Positions 16,508-26,568 are shown, counted from the first letter of the stretch. The stretch: 35,760 nucleotides of DNA from an uncultured Granulosicoccaceae bacterium (GCA_938035525.1 CALHOI010000043.1:1-35760); one strand, 5' to 3'. Numbers and translations: made by a program. Notes: a model not told the origin generated them from the letters alone.

Positions 16508-18157
16508 TCAGAACTGAAAATAAAGAAACTGGCTGGCAACCGAGCTACCAAAACAGGCATACGCTGCGATCAAAGCACTGAGAACGGCAAACGGGACGTT
16601 AATGCGCCACGCTAACGCGGTAGGTATGCCACCTTTAACTACCGCACCCACCGTCGGGTCGAATCGCTGCATGATTTGCTGGGTGTTTGGCCAAAACAGC
16701 GCAATGGCAATAGGTACTGCCAACGATACAAAGGCGGTGATGGTGCCAACCGAATCCACCTGCATTTGTGCGCCAGTGAGTACCGCCATATCACGCAATG
16801 GTGTGAACAAAGGTCCCATGTACGCAAGCGGCTGAAATTGAACACCGAAGCCGGCCAGTGTGCTGGCAAGTGAGGCGTGATTGTTTAACCACTCCACTGG
16901 CAATGCAACACCGTTCATGCCTGCCATACCGGCCAATACCCTGCCCGCAACATCCATATTTTCTGCCCGGAAGATAACCCAGGCCACCACCACAGCGACA
17001 AGCGTTAATGCATGCGATGCTGTACGTCCTAACCAGAACAGTGCACGCTGTTTGAATCCAGCCGCATCAGTAGATGGTACTGCCCTGCCTTGCATAAACA
17101 TACGCCAGGCATGATTCACCAGCAGATAGCTCCCATGCAACGCTCCCCAGATCACAAAGGTCCAGCCTGCACCATGCCACAAGCCTCCCAACAACATCAC
17201 GATCATTAAGTTGGTGTAGGTTCTTGCTGCGCCACGTTGATTACCGCCCAATGAAAAGTACAGATAGTCGCGCAGAAATCGTGACAATGTCATGTGCCAC
17301 CGGCGCCAGAAATCGATGATGCTGTGCGCTTTATACGGCGAGTTAAAATTGAGCGGCAAACGAACGCCGAACATACGCGCTAAGCCCAACGCCATGTCCG
17401 AGTAACCAGAGAAATCAAAATACAATTGAATGCTGTACGCCAAAGCACCGGTCCAGCTTTCCAGAAACGTCAATGTTTCTCCGGCTGCCGCCATAGCAAA
17501 CACGGTATCGCTGTAAGGCGATACCCCATCAGCAATAATGACTTTCTTAAACAAGCCAAGAAAAAATATCGTACCGCCAATAATGAGATTTTGAAGTTTG
17601 ATACCACTCAGATTTTGCGCAAACTGCGGTAACATTTCTTTATGATGCACTATAGGGCCGGCAATCAATTGCGGAAAAAATGTCACGAACAAGGCGTAAC
17701 GCAGTAAGCTGCGCTCACGGGTTTCTGATCGGTAGGTGTCTACCAGAAAAGCAATCTGTTGAAAGGTGAAAAACGAAATGGCTAAAGGCAGTATAACTTT
17801 TTCGACATGCCATTGAGTACCGGCAACCGCATTACTGGTGTCTATTAAAAAGTGTGCGTACTTAAACCACACCAACGCACCCAGGTTAGCCGCAACGCCA
17901 ATGAGCAAATAACACCGGCGTATGAGTCGTTCATTTCCGGCGGTGCGATTCATGCATTCAGACAGAGCAAAATTGAATCCGACCGATACCAGAATTAACA
18001 ACAAGTAGCGCGGTTCCCACCAGCCATAAAAAACCAGCGATGCAACGATCAGGGAACACAGCGCGTAGTGTGCCTGCGTACGCGTGCTGAGCCAGTGATA
18101 CACCAGCAGCGTAATGGGCAAAAATATAAATATGAAGCTGTGCGCATTAAACAGCAT
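16508..18157 (-). CDS. MBOAT family O-acyltransferase (AlgI-like)
   Basis: This 549-residue polytopic membrane protein, about a dozen hydrophobic segments, starts MLFNAHSFIFIFLPITLLVYHW as AlgI-type proteins do. The family signatures are present: DFSGYSDMALGLARMFGVRLPLNFNSPY, WRRWHMTLSRFLRDYLYF, and the essential His in LWHGAGWTFVIWG (about residue 325). It would move acyl groups, often acetyl, across the inner membrane to the SGNH-like partner encoded just downstream. Length is slightly above AlgI because of extra C-terminal helices. No alginate or cellulose synthase gene is near, so the modified polymer is unknown. Confidence 0.92.
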   Translation of the reverse strand: MLFNAHSFIFIFLPITLLVYHWLSTRTQAHYALCSLIVASLVFYGWWEPRYLLLILVSVGFNFALSECMNRTAGNERLIRRCYLLIGVAANLGALVWFKYAHFLIDTSNAVAGTQWHVEKVILPLAISFFTFQQIAFLVDTYRSETRERSLLRYALFVTFFPQLIAGPIVHHKEMLPQFAQNLSGIKLQNLIIGGTIFFLGLFKKVIIADGVSPYSDTVFAMAAAGETLTFLESWTGALAYSIQLYFDFSGYSDMALGLARMFGVRLPLNFNSPYKAHSIIDFWRRWHMTLSRFLRDYLYFSLGGNQRGAARTYTNLMIVMLLGGLWHGAGWTFVIWGALHGSYLLVNHAWRMFMQGRAVPSTDAAGFKQRALFWLGRTASHALTLVAVVVAWVIFRAENMDVAGRVLAGMAGMNGVALPVEWLNNHASLASTLAGFGVQFQPLAYMGPLFTPLRDMAVLTGAQMQVDSVGTITAFVSLAVPIAIALFWPNTQQIMQRFDPTVGAVVKGGIPTALAWRINVPFAVLSALIAAYACFGSSVASQFLYFQF

Positions 18158-18270
18158 ATGTCTAGGGCTCAGTCCCCAAATGGATGTTTCGTGAACTTGG
18201 TTGCTTGGAACTTCTGTTATCGGCGAGTAACTAAGCTCTTTAACAATTAACCTAAAAATGAGGTTTGACT

Positions 18271-18744
18271 ATGGCTACACAAAGACTATTCGTGCGACAC
18301 ATACGGCAGATTGCGTTTCTGCTCACATTATTGCTGGTCTCGCCATTTGCTCATGCGGCCAAAGACCCAATCTATACATCATTTCTGAACTCCAAGGCTG
18401 CCAGCGGCTATGACGTCGTTTCTTATTTTCAGGGAGATGGTGTACCGGTGAAAGGTAAAAGTACCTTTAAAACCGAATACATGGGCGCTGACTGGTTATT
18501 TTCCAGCAAGGAAAACCTGGAGGCATTTGAAGCGGAACCCGAAAAATACGCGCCTCAATACGGTGGCTACTGCGCCTACGCTGTGGGTGTTGGACAAACG
18601 GCCAAAGCAGACCCACTGCAATATCACATTGCTGATGGCAAGCTCTATTTGAACATCAATAAAAAGTACCGACAGATATGGCTTGACGATATTGACAACT
18701 ATATTACTGAAGGCGATAAAAACTGGCCGAACGTTCTTAAGTAA
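18271..18744 (+). CDS. Secreted YHS-domain protein
   Basis: This protein of about 157 residues has a signal peptide (about 1-29, ending SPFAHA-A) and one YHS domain: GYDVVSYFQGDGVPVKGKST, WLFSSKENLEAFEAEPEKYAPQYGGYCAYAVG, then YHIADGKLYLNINKKYRQIW. YHS domains are often linked with metal (copper or other cation) handling, but the characteristic metal ligands are not certain here and the role is unknown. The start is set at ATG 18271, which has ATGAGG seven bases upstream; a TTG at 18265 in frame is less likely. It is divergent from the MBOAT gene and convergent with the M48 gene. Confidence 0.85.
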   Translation: MATQRLFVRHIRQIAFLLTLLLVSPFAHAAKDPIYTSFLNSKAASGYDVVSYFQGDGVPVKGKSTFKTEYMGADWLFSSKENLEAFEAEPEKYAPQYGGYCAYAVGVGQTAKADPLQYHIADGKLYLNINKKYRQIWLDDIDNYITEGDKNWPNVLK

Positions 18745-18836
18745 CACGAATTAAAGTAAAACGAACTCAAGTAAAAAGCTGCCAACTATAACGCGCTTGA
18801 GCAGATAAGCCGGTCAAGCCAATGATAACGCTCGGT

Positions 18837-20813
18837 TTACGCTGCCCGTTTGACTGGAATCTGCAATTCGCAATTGAGCGATGCGGCAAACAAGTTCAGC
18901 AAAGCGTGTTCCTCTTTGGCAATATGATGATCTGCCTGGGCAATGTCCAGGCAGTGCTGTACAAAAGACTCTCTGATTGCCTTCGGTTGTACATACAAGG
19001 TTTGAAACGCCGCTTCAAGCTCTTTAACAATACCTGGCTCATTCGACAACCTTCTAGGGTGATGGTGCTTGGTATAGCAAGCCAGCGCTATTTTGTATTG
19101 CTCGTCGATTCTCTCGCCTGAGTTACCCGATGATTCGACCATCAACGACAACAGTAACGCAAACTCCTCACCCATTTTGTCAAAGGTTTTTACTTTCATT
19201 CCCTGCGCAGGCGCATTGTCCACTTGCTCTTCTGCGTTGCTGCCTGCGTTTGTGTCAGTGGTAATGCCTACTTTAGTTTCCAGTACCGGGAATTCAGCGT
19301 CCAGTTTGCGCCTGACCAATTGCAAAGTGGCGTAATTCATCAGCGTGAATTCACCTTCAACCACCAGCAGCTTTTCCAGGGATTTGAGCAGGCGCTGACG
19401 GTTCTCAAGCTTTATCGAATGACGTAGCTGCGCGGTGGCATGTTCGATAATAGCCAATTGCTCTGTCGCCAATGCTTTGGGTATGGATTCGGCAATATCT
19501 TTAACAGAATGTGCAAACACTTTATTGTAAGCAAAGGCTATGGCTTCGTAATAAGCTTTGCTATTGCTGCGATCATCACTAACAAAGATGGCATGCAACA
19601 CAGCCAGACACGAACTTGGATCGCTGATCATCATTGCCGCTTTATCGGAAAGCACACCGATGCCGCCCGTTGGTGACAACGTTTGCGCAAGCGACGAGTT
19701 TGAAACCTCTGGGGCCTGAGCAAATTGCAGCGCTGTAGTACCGTTACCAACATTAATGTTTGTCACGTTACTGGCAGCAGAACCACCCTGCTTCACCTTG
19801 GGTTTATCTGAGTGATCGGAACGGCGTTTTTTAGCGCGGGCTTTGGCAGCATAGTGAGGGTCTATGGCATCAATGCGTTTCTGCACTGGCGGATGAGTGG
19901 CAAAAAATTGTTTGTACCATCGTGTTACATCACCGGCTTGAAAACACAAATGGGTGATTTCTTCTGCATGCACGCCGTGAATGGCAGCGTCGGTCACGTC
20001 ATTGCGAATGTCAGTTAAAGCCGATGCGACCGACTCGGGGTTTCGAGTAAACTGCACCGCACACGCATCTGCCAAAAATTCACGTTGCCGAGAAAACGCC
20101 GATCGAATTACGTGACCAAAAAACACACCGATGGAACCCAGCGCTCGCAACACTATCCCTACAACCACTCCGGGTTGTGCGAACAATTCACCTTCACGGC
20201 TACGTACCATCAGAAGCTTGCCCACCTCGTCAATCGCATTCAAACTACTCAATGCAACCAACAAGCGCATATTCACCGGTATATCGCCTTGGGTGATGTG
20301 GCCGTATTCATGTGCAATGACTGCACTGAGCTGATCTCTGTCCAGCTTTTCCAAAGCACCTTGTGATACCACCAGCGCTTCGCGGCCTTTGAAACCACCC
20401 ACCACAAAGGCATTGATCGAATCTTCCCTGTGTAGAATAAAAACCGGCGGTGGCGTTGTCGCACTGGCCACACCAATTTCATCCACAATATTAAGTAGTT
20501 CGGTTTCTTCACGAAACCGGCTTTTGGGTTGTACTTCGGTCGCACCGAAGCGTTGCGCCAATGCTGCGCCTCCAGCTTTTACATCGAGAATGCGAAAAAA
20601 ACCGCCGGCCAGGCACGTCAGCCAGATAAGCACAATAAAAGCCTTAGCCGGCCCTGGTGGGTTTCCAAAGTCGAGCTTTCCCGAAAGGGGTACGTTGATA
20701 AAAACAGCCACCACATGAATTACAGCAGCCATCGCAAGCATAGCTGCAACAAAGCACACCAACAAAAGTAGTGACTGCTTTTTCCGGTTGTCCTGAGAAC
20801 CAAAAAAATTCAT
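18837..20813 (-). CDS. M48-family membrane metallopeptidase with long C-terminal extension
   Basis: This 658-residue protein has two N-terminal transmembrane segments (about 14-40 and 57-75) and a gluzincin domain with zinc motif HEYGH at 168-172. The likely third ligand is the Glu in FSRQREFLADACAVQF. It resembles HtpX/Oma1-type peptidases that act on membrane or misfolded proteins. About 330 residues follow the protease domain, more than HtpX has: a charged linker, a helical region, and an end reading HCLDIAQADHHIAKEEHALLNLF that fits the acidic metal-site pattern of TerB-like domains (inference). The lemA gene is 57 bases upstream on the same strand, and LemA-M48 pairing is a known recurrent arrangement. 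Confidence 0.88.
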   Translation of the reverse strand: MNFFGSQDNRKKQSLLLLVCFVAAMLAMAAVIHVVAVFINVPLSGKLDFGNPPGPAKAFIVLIWLTCLAGGFFRILDVKAGGAALAQRFGATEVQPKSRFREETELLNIVDEIGVASATTPPPVFILHREDSINAFVVGGFKGREALVVSQGALEKLDRDQLSAVIAHEYGHITQGDIPVNMRLLVALSSLNAIDEVGKLLMVRSREGELFAQPGVVVGIVLRALGSIGVFFGHVIRSAFSRQREFLADACAVQFTRNPESVASALTDIRNDVTDAAIHGVHAEEITHLCFQAGDVTRWYKQFFATHPPVQKRIDAIDPHYAAKARAKKRRSDHSDKPKVKQGGSAASNVTNINVGNGTTALQFAQAPEVSNSSLAQTLSPTGGIGVLSDKAAMMISDPSSCLAVLHAIFVSDDRSNSKAYYEAIAFAYNKVFAHSVKDIAESIPKALATEQLAIIEHATAQLRHSIKLENRQRLLKSLEKLLVVEGEFTLMNYATLQLVRRKLDAEFPVLETKVGITTDTNAGSNAEEQVDNAPAQGMKVKTFDKMGEEFALLLSLMVESSGNSGERIDEQYKIALACYTKHHHPRRLSNEPGIVKELEAAFQTLYVQPKAIRESFVQHCLDIAQADHHIAKEEHALLNLFAASLNCELQIPVKRAA

Positions 20814-20870
20814 GCTGAAACCGACGCGTTATGCCTTAATAATCAAGTTGATCTGTTGCTAGAGCGTTAT

Positions 20871-21461
20871 TCAACCAAACTTAACTTTGACTGGCTCACG
20901 AATCTCATCATTGGCCGCTTCAAACAAATCGGCTTCATTGAAGTTGCAGGTGTTCGCCACCACCACGGCTGGAAACTGTTCGCGCTCGGTGTTGTATCGC
21001 ATAACAGCATCGCTGTAAGCCTGCCGCGCATAAGACACGCGATTTTCGGTGCTGGTGAGCTCATCATGCAGGTCGCGCAATGTCTCATCAGCCTTGAGCT
21101 CTGGGTAATCTTCCACAACCAGATTCAGTTTTCCCATGGCGTTACCCAGCGACTGCTCAGCTTTGGCCAGAGCACCAACCAAACCAGACTCACCCGGATT
21201 AGCTGCAGCTTCCTTACACGCTTTGGACGCTTGGTTACGGGCCTCGATGACCTCTGTTAGCGTGTCTTTTTCATGTGCGACGTATTTATTTGCCACTTCC
21301 ACCAAGTTTGGAATTAATTCATAGCGACGTTGTAGTTGAACGTCTATTTGAGAAAAGGCATTCTCGAAGCGATTCTTGTGTGTGACCAGCCGGTTATAGA
21401 CCATGACACCGTAGGCCAGTAACAACACCAACACAATCAACAAAATAGTACCAATCCCCAT
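20871..21461 (-). CDS. lemA: LemA family protein
   Basis: The protein has about 196 residues from the chosen start. It is a LemA protein: a single N-terminal transmembrane helix (GTILLIVLVLLLAYGVMVYN), then the family core YNRLVTHKNRFENAFSQIDVQLQRRYELIPNLVEVANKYVAHEK and the helical bundle through SYARQAYSDAVMRYNTEREQFP. The topology has a short periplasmic N-terminus and a large cytoplasmic domain or the reverse; this is unsettled in the family. An upstream in-frame ATG at 21480-21482 exists, but AGGAGAAAGGG sits between it and the second ATG (21459-21461), so the second is the better start. The M48 peptidase gene follows by 57 bases and likely shares its transcript. Confidence 0.92.
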   Translation of the reverse strand: MGIGTILLIVLVLLLAYGVMVYNRLVTHKNRFENAFSQIDVQLQRRYELIPNLVEVANKYVAHEKDTLTEVIEARNQASKACKEAAANPGESGLVGALAKAEQSLGNAMGKLNLVVEDYPELKADETLRDLHDELTSTENRVSYARQAYSDAVMRYNTEREQFPAVVVANTCNFNEADLFEAANDEIREPVKVKFG

Positions 21462-21616
21462 CCCTTTCTCCTGATCTATCATTCACTTACATGCTTAAGC
21501 TAGCGGCCGCAGTGCAAAGTGCTGAATATGGAGGGATAGAGCTGGGGTGGGCTAATCTGCCTACTATTTCACATCTGAAGACAACAAGCGACAACAAGTA
21601 ACAGCCAGCGGAGTTA

Positions 21617-22858
21617 TCAGCCAGCCAGATGAAATAGCGCCTGCTGCAACTGTGTATCCGGCATCTGATCGAACAGCTTCACTTTGTCTGCACCGTGATG
21701 GGCCTTGAGTTCTTCAAGATATAAAGACCGACGAAACGCTCGCGCCTGATCAGAGATATTGATGGATCCGGTTTCGCGATACAAACGATGTGCAGGCGTT
21801 GGTACATAGATGTCAGGCACAAGTCCACGGCCATGAAGCAAGCGATGACTGGGTGTACCGTACATGGCAATGGTGGTTCTGACTGCACCACCCAAGGGTT
21901 CAGCCAGTGGGAAAACACGTTGTATTAAGCCCTTGCCATAAGTAGGTGCACCGATAATGGTTGCGCGTTTGTAGTCCTGCAGAGCACCGGCTAAGATCTC
22001 CGACGATGACATGCTGTGCTCGTTGACCAAAACCACCATCGGCAAATTCGTTAGGGTCTCCCCTTCTCTGGGCAATTTTTTCACCTTGCCAGATTTATAC
22101 TGCTCGCAAAAAACATAAGGTGCTTCATCGAACAGTGACATGATATTGCGCGTGGCGCGAGTGGAACCACCGGGGTTATCCCGGACATCAACAACAATGC
22201 CCTTAACACCTTGCGCTAACAGCCCCTCCAACAACGACTTAACACGCTCATGTGTTTTACCACCAAAGCGGCTTATTTTTATGTATCCAATATTGGATGC
22301 AAGCACCGCAGAGCGCGCATAGTGTAATTGCACCGACTGTCGCCTGGCCTCAAGATCATGAATTTGATCGTCACGCAGCAGTTGCAGCGTCACTATTGAG
22401 TTTGCTTCACCCTTTAATAAGGCAGAAACTTCACTCGAGGATTTGGCTTTAATATCAGCATCATCTATTTTGATGATGGTATCGCCTGTTTTTATGTTGG
22501 CATTTTCTAAAGGGCCACCCAGTAACGGGCCTATAACGTAAGGATAAGCATCCTTTGTTACGCGGAACTTAAACCCGATCCCAACAAACCCACCGGTACG
22601 GCGCTGCGTGTAGCGTTTATGTTGTTTAGGGTTGATGTAGTTTGCGAAGGGATCGTTATAAATGTCCAGTACTTTGTTCAGTATGGCTTGCATGCCGACA
22701 ACAGCATCATCCAGTGGTAGTGTTTCGAGCGTGTCTATATCGTTAAGTAATTTATCCCGAGTGGGTAATTCACGCTGCAAGAACACGTTTAATTGTGTGC
22801 TATCGATAATATCCAGCGCCTTCAGCGTTTGTGCTCTTGCCTGTTTAAATGTGCTCAT
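21617..22858 (-). CDS. S41-family C-terminal-processing-type peptidase without signal peptide
   Basis: The 413-residue S41 (CtpA/Tsp-type) peptidase has an N-terminal helical region with NDPFANYINPKQH (about 68-80) and a PDZ-like segment (about 105-165). The protease core carries VDVRDNPGG and NEHSMSSSEILAGALQDY, with predicted nucleophile S284 and general base K309 in GAPTYGKG. Their spacing of 25 equals that of Tsp. Unlike most relatives there is no signal peptide or transmembrane segment, and the in-frame space upstream is only 30 bases before the HugZ-like gene's stop, so a hidden signal is excluded. A cytoplasmic role is therefore inferred. It lies between the HugZ-like gene (30-base gap) and lemA (155-base gap from the chosen lemA start). 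Confidence 0.9.
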   Translation of the reverse strand: MSTFKQARAQTLKALDIIDSTQLNVFLQRELPTRDKLLNDIDTLETLPLDDAVVGMQAILNKVLDIYNDPFANYINPKQHKRYTQRRTGGFVGIGFKFRVTKDAYPYVIGPLLGGPLENANIKTGDTIIKIDDADIKAKSSSEVSALLKGEANSIVTLQLLRDDQIHDLEARRQSVQLHYARSAVLASNIGYIKISRFGGKTHERVKSLLEGLLAQGVKGIVVDVRDNPGGSTRATRNIMSLFDEAPYVFCEQYKSGKVKKLPREGETLTNLPMVVLVNEHSMSSSEILAGALQDYKRATIIGAPTYGKGLIQRVFPLAEPLGGAVRTTIAMYGTPSHRLLHGRGLVPDIYVPTPAHRLYRETGSINISDQARAFRRSLYLEELKAHHGADKVKLFDQMPDTQLQQALFHLAG

Positions 22859-22888
22859 AGATATACTTATGACTCGGCGATAATCGTG

Positions 22889-23374
22889 CTAACTACCATT
22901 GATATGCACAAATGTATCCATGTTCTCGCCTTCTATTCGATAGGCTCCACCAAATCCGACGACTAACTCGCCCGACTGTGGTACCAAGCGAAACAACACA
23001 AAATCGGGCAGCTGCCGAAGCACGGTAACCACATTACCGTGACACTCCTGGTAACGATCCAGCAAAGGGGTATAGCTGTCGTCTTCGGGTGGAATGACCT
23101 GCGCCTGACATTGATACCGCAACCGCAGGCGCGCGAACAGATTGTTGGAAGCCTGCTCATCATCAATCAGCATCACACCTAAACTGGGATTGGCCAGCAG
23201 ATCTCTGGTGTGAATAGCCAGGTGACTGACAAACACGATGAAGTCCTTGCCATCAAAAATAAACGGTGTATAGCCACAATGCGGCTCGTTATTTTTGTCC
23301 AGAGTAGCCAACTGCACCGACTGCACCCGGGCTTTCAATTCCTCACTGATAATCGCTGGTGATTTTTCAGACAT
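22889..23374 (-). CDS. HugZ-like / pyridoxamine 5'-phosphate oxidase-fold protein
   Basis: This 161-residue split-barrel flavin- or heme-binding protein has the pattern VQLATLDKNNEPHCGYTPFIFDGKDFIVFVSHLAIHTRDLLANPSLGVMLIDDE and a C-terminal DFVLFRLVPQSGELVVGFGGAYRI. The last motif matches the HugZ/HutZ heme-degradation group, where it is followed by a heme-ligand histidine region; here FVHINGS lies at the very end. It may degrade or store heme, or be a general flavin-binding oxidase-like protein. No heme transporter gene is adjacent. It is first in a likely minus-strand unit with the S41 peptidase gene. Confidence 0.8.
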   Translation of the reverse strand: MSEKSPAIISEELKARVQSVQLATLDKNNEPHCGYTPFIFDGKDFIVFVSHLAIHTRDLLANPSLGVMLIDDEQASNNLFARLRLRYQCQAQVIPPEDDSYTPLLDRYQECHGNVVTVLRQLPDFVLFRLVPQSGELVVGFGGAYRIEGENMDTFVHINGS

Positions 23375-23528
23375 AAAAGTTTGCTAATACCTTGTTTTAT
23401 AACGCTTAGTTCCCGTAAACACGCGTTTGCAAGCTAGGCTGGAAAGAAAAAAGCACAAGAGTTTACACACGTTATTTGCGCTCACTTCTACTATGCCTGA
23501 ATACGTAGAATTACTCAGGGAGCAAAGC

Positions 23529-24716
23529 ATGAATGATACAGCAGCAAATCTGGCCAGTAACGCACCAGCATTTCTGGAATCCATTCCAATGGGCAAACAA
23601 CTTTGGCCCATTTTAGTGGCTCTGGCCATATTAGTTGTTGGCATGATCATAGCGAAAATTGTGCGCAAAATTGTGACCAAGGCGTTGAGCAAAGTCAGTG
23701 CACTGCGACGTGAGGCCGCAGACGGCACCATCACTGATCTGGCTACCCCTATAGCGACACTGGTGTACTTCGTCATTGTGCTGTTTGTGTTGATCGCCGC
23801 CCTCGGTGCAATGGGCCTGACAGACGTGCTTGAACCACTGAAAAACATGGCCAACCAATTCCTGGGTTATATACCTAATATACTGGGTGCTGGCATCGTT
23901 GGATACGTGGGTTGGATTTTGGCTAAGCTCGTGTCAGAAGTGGTTGGTGTTGCACTGAATAAGGCCGACCAGCAACTGGCCATTAAAACCGGTAGCACCG
24001 ACTTCAAAGTGTCCAAATTGGGAAGCGCATTTGTCTTTGCCGCCATACTGCTGCCTATCGCTGTCGCTGCACTGGGCATTCTTGATATAGAAGCGATATC
24101 AGAACCTGCCACTGCCATGATTCACAAGCTCATGGCAGCCATACCCAATATCATCGCCGCTGGCATTATCCTGGCCGTTGCTTTCTTTGTTGCACGCTTT
24201 GTGATTTTTATTCTGACCGGCATTCTCGAAGGCATGAACATCAATAGCATGCCTCAGCGGCTCGGTATACAGGGTATGTTCACTGAATCGTTCACACCAA
24301 CCAAGTTAATCGGTGGTGCAATTATGTTTTTTACCATGTTGGCCGCATCAACCGCCGCTATTGAAAAACTCAACATAGAAGTACTTTCAAACATCATGGC
24401 AAAAGTGCTTGAGTTCGGTGGCGGTATTTTGGTGGGCGGCGTTATTCTGGTTATTGGCAACTTTCTGGGCACACTGGCTCACCAGCACTTATCAAAAAGC
24501 AACCCGGCACTGGCTAACATTGCTCGCTTGGCCATATTAGGTTTGGTGTTGGCTATGGGCTTAAGAGCCATGGGTCTGGCTGACAACATTGTCAACATGG
24601 CATTCGGCTTTACGTTAGCATCGGTAGCAGTGGCGGCAGCGCTGGCCTTTGGGCTTGGTGGGCGCGATGCCGCGAAACGCGTTGCCGATAGCTGGGCTTC
24701 TAAAATTAGCCGGTAA
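23529..24716 (+). CDS. Mechanosensitive-channel-related multi-helix membrane protein (conserved TM-helix repeats)
   Basis: The protein has about 395 residues from the chosen start. It is very hydrophobic, with about nine transmembrane helices in repeated units of the kind IPNILGAGIVGYVGWILAKLVSEV / IPNIIAAGIILAVAFFVARFVIFIL. It ends AFGLGGRDAAKRVADSWASKISR, a signature of MscS-related conserved-TM-helix proteins such as CmpX. It lacks the large cytoplasmic vestibule of classical MscS. A role in osmotic or envelope-stress response is inferred. The ATG at 23529 has GGGAG six bases upstream and is favoured over an in-frame ATG at 23427. It starts a plus-strand group with the OmpA-type gene 87 bases downstream. 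Confidence 0.85.
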   Translation: MNDTAANLASNAPAFLESIPMGKQLWPILVALAILVVGMIIAKIVRKIVTKALSKVSALRREAADGTITDLATPIATLVYFVIVLFVLIAALGAMGLTDVLEPLKNMANQFLGYIPNILGAGIVGYVGWILAKLVSEVVGVALNKADQQLAIKTGSTDFKVSKLGSAFVFAAILLPIAVAALGILDIEAISEPATAMIHKLMAAIPNIIAAGIILAVAFFVARFVIFILTGILEGMNINSMPQRLGIQGMFTESFTPTKLIGGAIMFFTMLAASTAAIEKLNIEVLSNIMAKVLEFGGGILVGGVILVIGNFLGTLAHQHLSKSNPALANIARLAILGLVLAMGLRAMGLADNIVNMAFGFTLASVAVAAALAFGLGGRDAAKRVADSWASKISR

Positions 24717-24740
24717 CGAGCATCAGCTCAGTCGTTTATT

Positions 24741-24773
24741 CACGCATACAACACCCCACAACCGGTATGCGTG
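24741..24773 (+). terminator. 9-bp inverted repeat between channel and OmpA genes
   Basis: CACGCATAC and GTATGCGTG enclose a 15-base loop. The T run after it is poor (TATT), so it may be an inefficient terminator, an attenuating hairpin or an operator ahead of the OmpA-type gene. Confidence 0.45.
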
Positions 24774-24803
24774 TATTAAACGAATTCAACCCATCCAGTA
24801 AAC

Positions 24804-25937
<1,134 letters not shown>

Positions 25938-26020
25938 CACCTCTTGTATTTGCCACAGGCAAGGTCATAAGTTGCTACCCCCAACCGCCTACACGCAGGC
26001 GAAATGACAGGAAATACGCA

Positions 26021-26368
26021 ATGCTAAACACACGACTACGCAAGTCAATACTCCCTATTATCGCAGCGGCTGGCATGTTCAGCGCAGCGACCGCACACGC
26101 GGCTGGCGACGCATTTAAAGGCGAATCTTACTACGCTGTTTGTGCCGGATGCCACGGCGCTGACGGCATGGGTTTAGAGTCCGCCAATGCCCCTCGCCTG
26201 CAAGGTCAATTTGACTGGTATCTGATTACTCAAATCAAAAACTTCCAATCTGGTGCTCGCGGTGTGCACAAAGAAGACAAGTACGGCGCAACCATGCGAG
26301 CCATGGCTGGCACCCTGCCTAATGAGCAGGCGATTCTTGATGTCGTGGCCTACATAAACAAGCTCTAA
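26021..26368 (+). CDS. Class I cytochrome c (c553-like)
   Basis: This 115-residue periplasmic electron carrier has a signal peptide (about 1-27, ATAHA) and one haem-binding motif, CAGCH at residues 41-45. A likely axial Met lies in TMRAMAGTL (about 89-95), and QFDWYLITQIKNFQSGARG is typical of the c553/c5 class. A Shine-Dalgarno (ACAGGAAA) lies just upstream of the ATG. The redox partner is not visible here; neighbouring genes are not respiratory. Confidence 0.92.
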   Translation: MLNTRLRKSILPIIAAAGMFSAATAHAAGDAFKGESYYAVCAGCHGADGMGLESANAPRLQGQFDWYLITQIKNFQSGARGVHKEDKYGATMRAMAGTLPNEQAILDVVAYINKL

Positions 26369-26381
26369 CCTTTTCAAACAC

Positions 26382-26440
26382 GGGTCGGGGGGATTAACGT
26401 AAGTCCCATCCATGGTGGGTAATCGCAATCCCCTCGTCCC
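26382..26440. other. Structured intergenic inverted repeat with inner hairpin
   Basis: Two 14-base arms (26382-26395 and 26427-26440) pair with one G-T and one T-T position. Between them lie a second inverted repeat CCCA/TGGG (26405-26419) and an alternative GATTA/TAATC pairing (26392-26396, 26420-26424). No T run follows on either strand, so it is not a typical Rho-independent terminator. It lies between the cytochrome gene and the LacI promoter. Confidence 0.5.
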
Positions 26441-26513
26441 AGCTGTACCTACGACCTAATTCAAATATTATGTAGAAAAGGCGTTGAATCGCTTGGAATC
26501 AGCCTAGTTTCGC

Positions 26514-26542
26514 TTGATTTAGCCTGTTCATCACTATAAAAT
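26514..26542 (+). promoter_or_regulatory. Candidate promoter of the lacI-luxR unit
   Basis: TTGATT (26514-26519) and TAAAAT (26537-26542) are 17 bases apart. Transcription would begin near 26549, inside the operator palindrome, giving a leader of about 20 bases. Confidence 0.6.
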
Positions 26543-26568
26543 CTTAATGTAAGCGCTTACATTAAGAT
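26541..26568. promoter_or_regulatory. Perfect 28-bp palindrome with LacI-family operator core
   Basis: The symmetric core TGTAAGCGCTTACA is a typical LacI/GalR operator with central CG. The symmetry continues seven bases on each side without a mismatch. It ends one base before the lacI ATG, so the repressor would block its own promoter and start. Confidence 0.85.
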
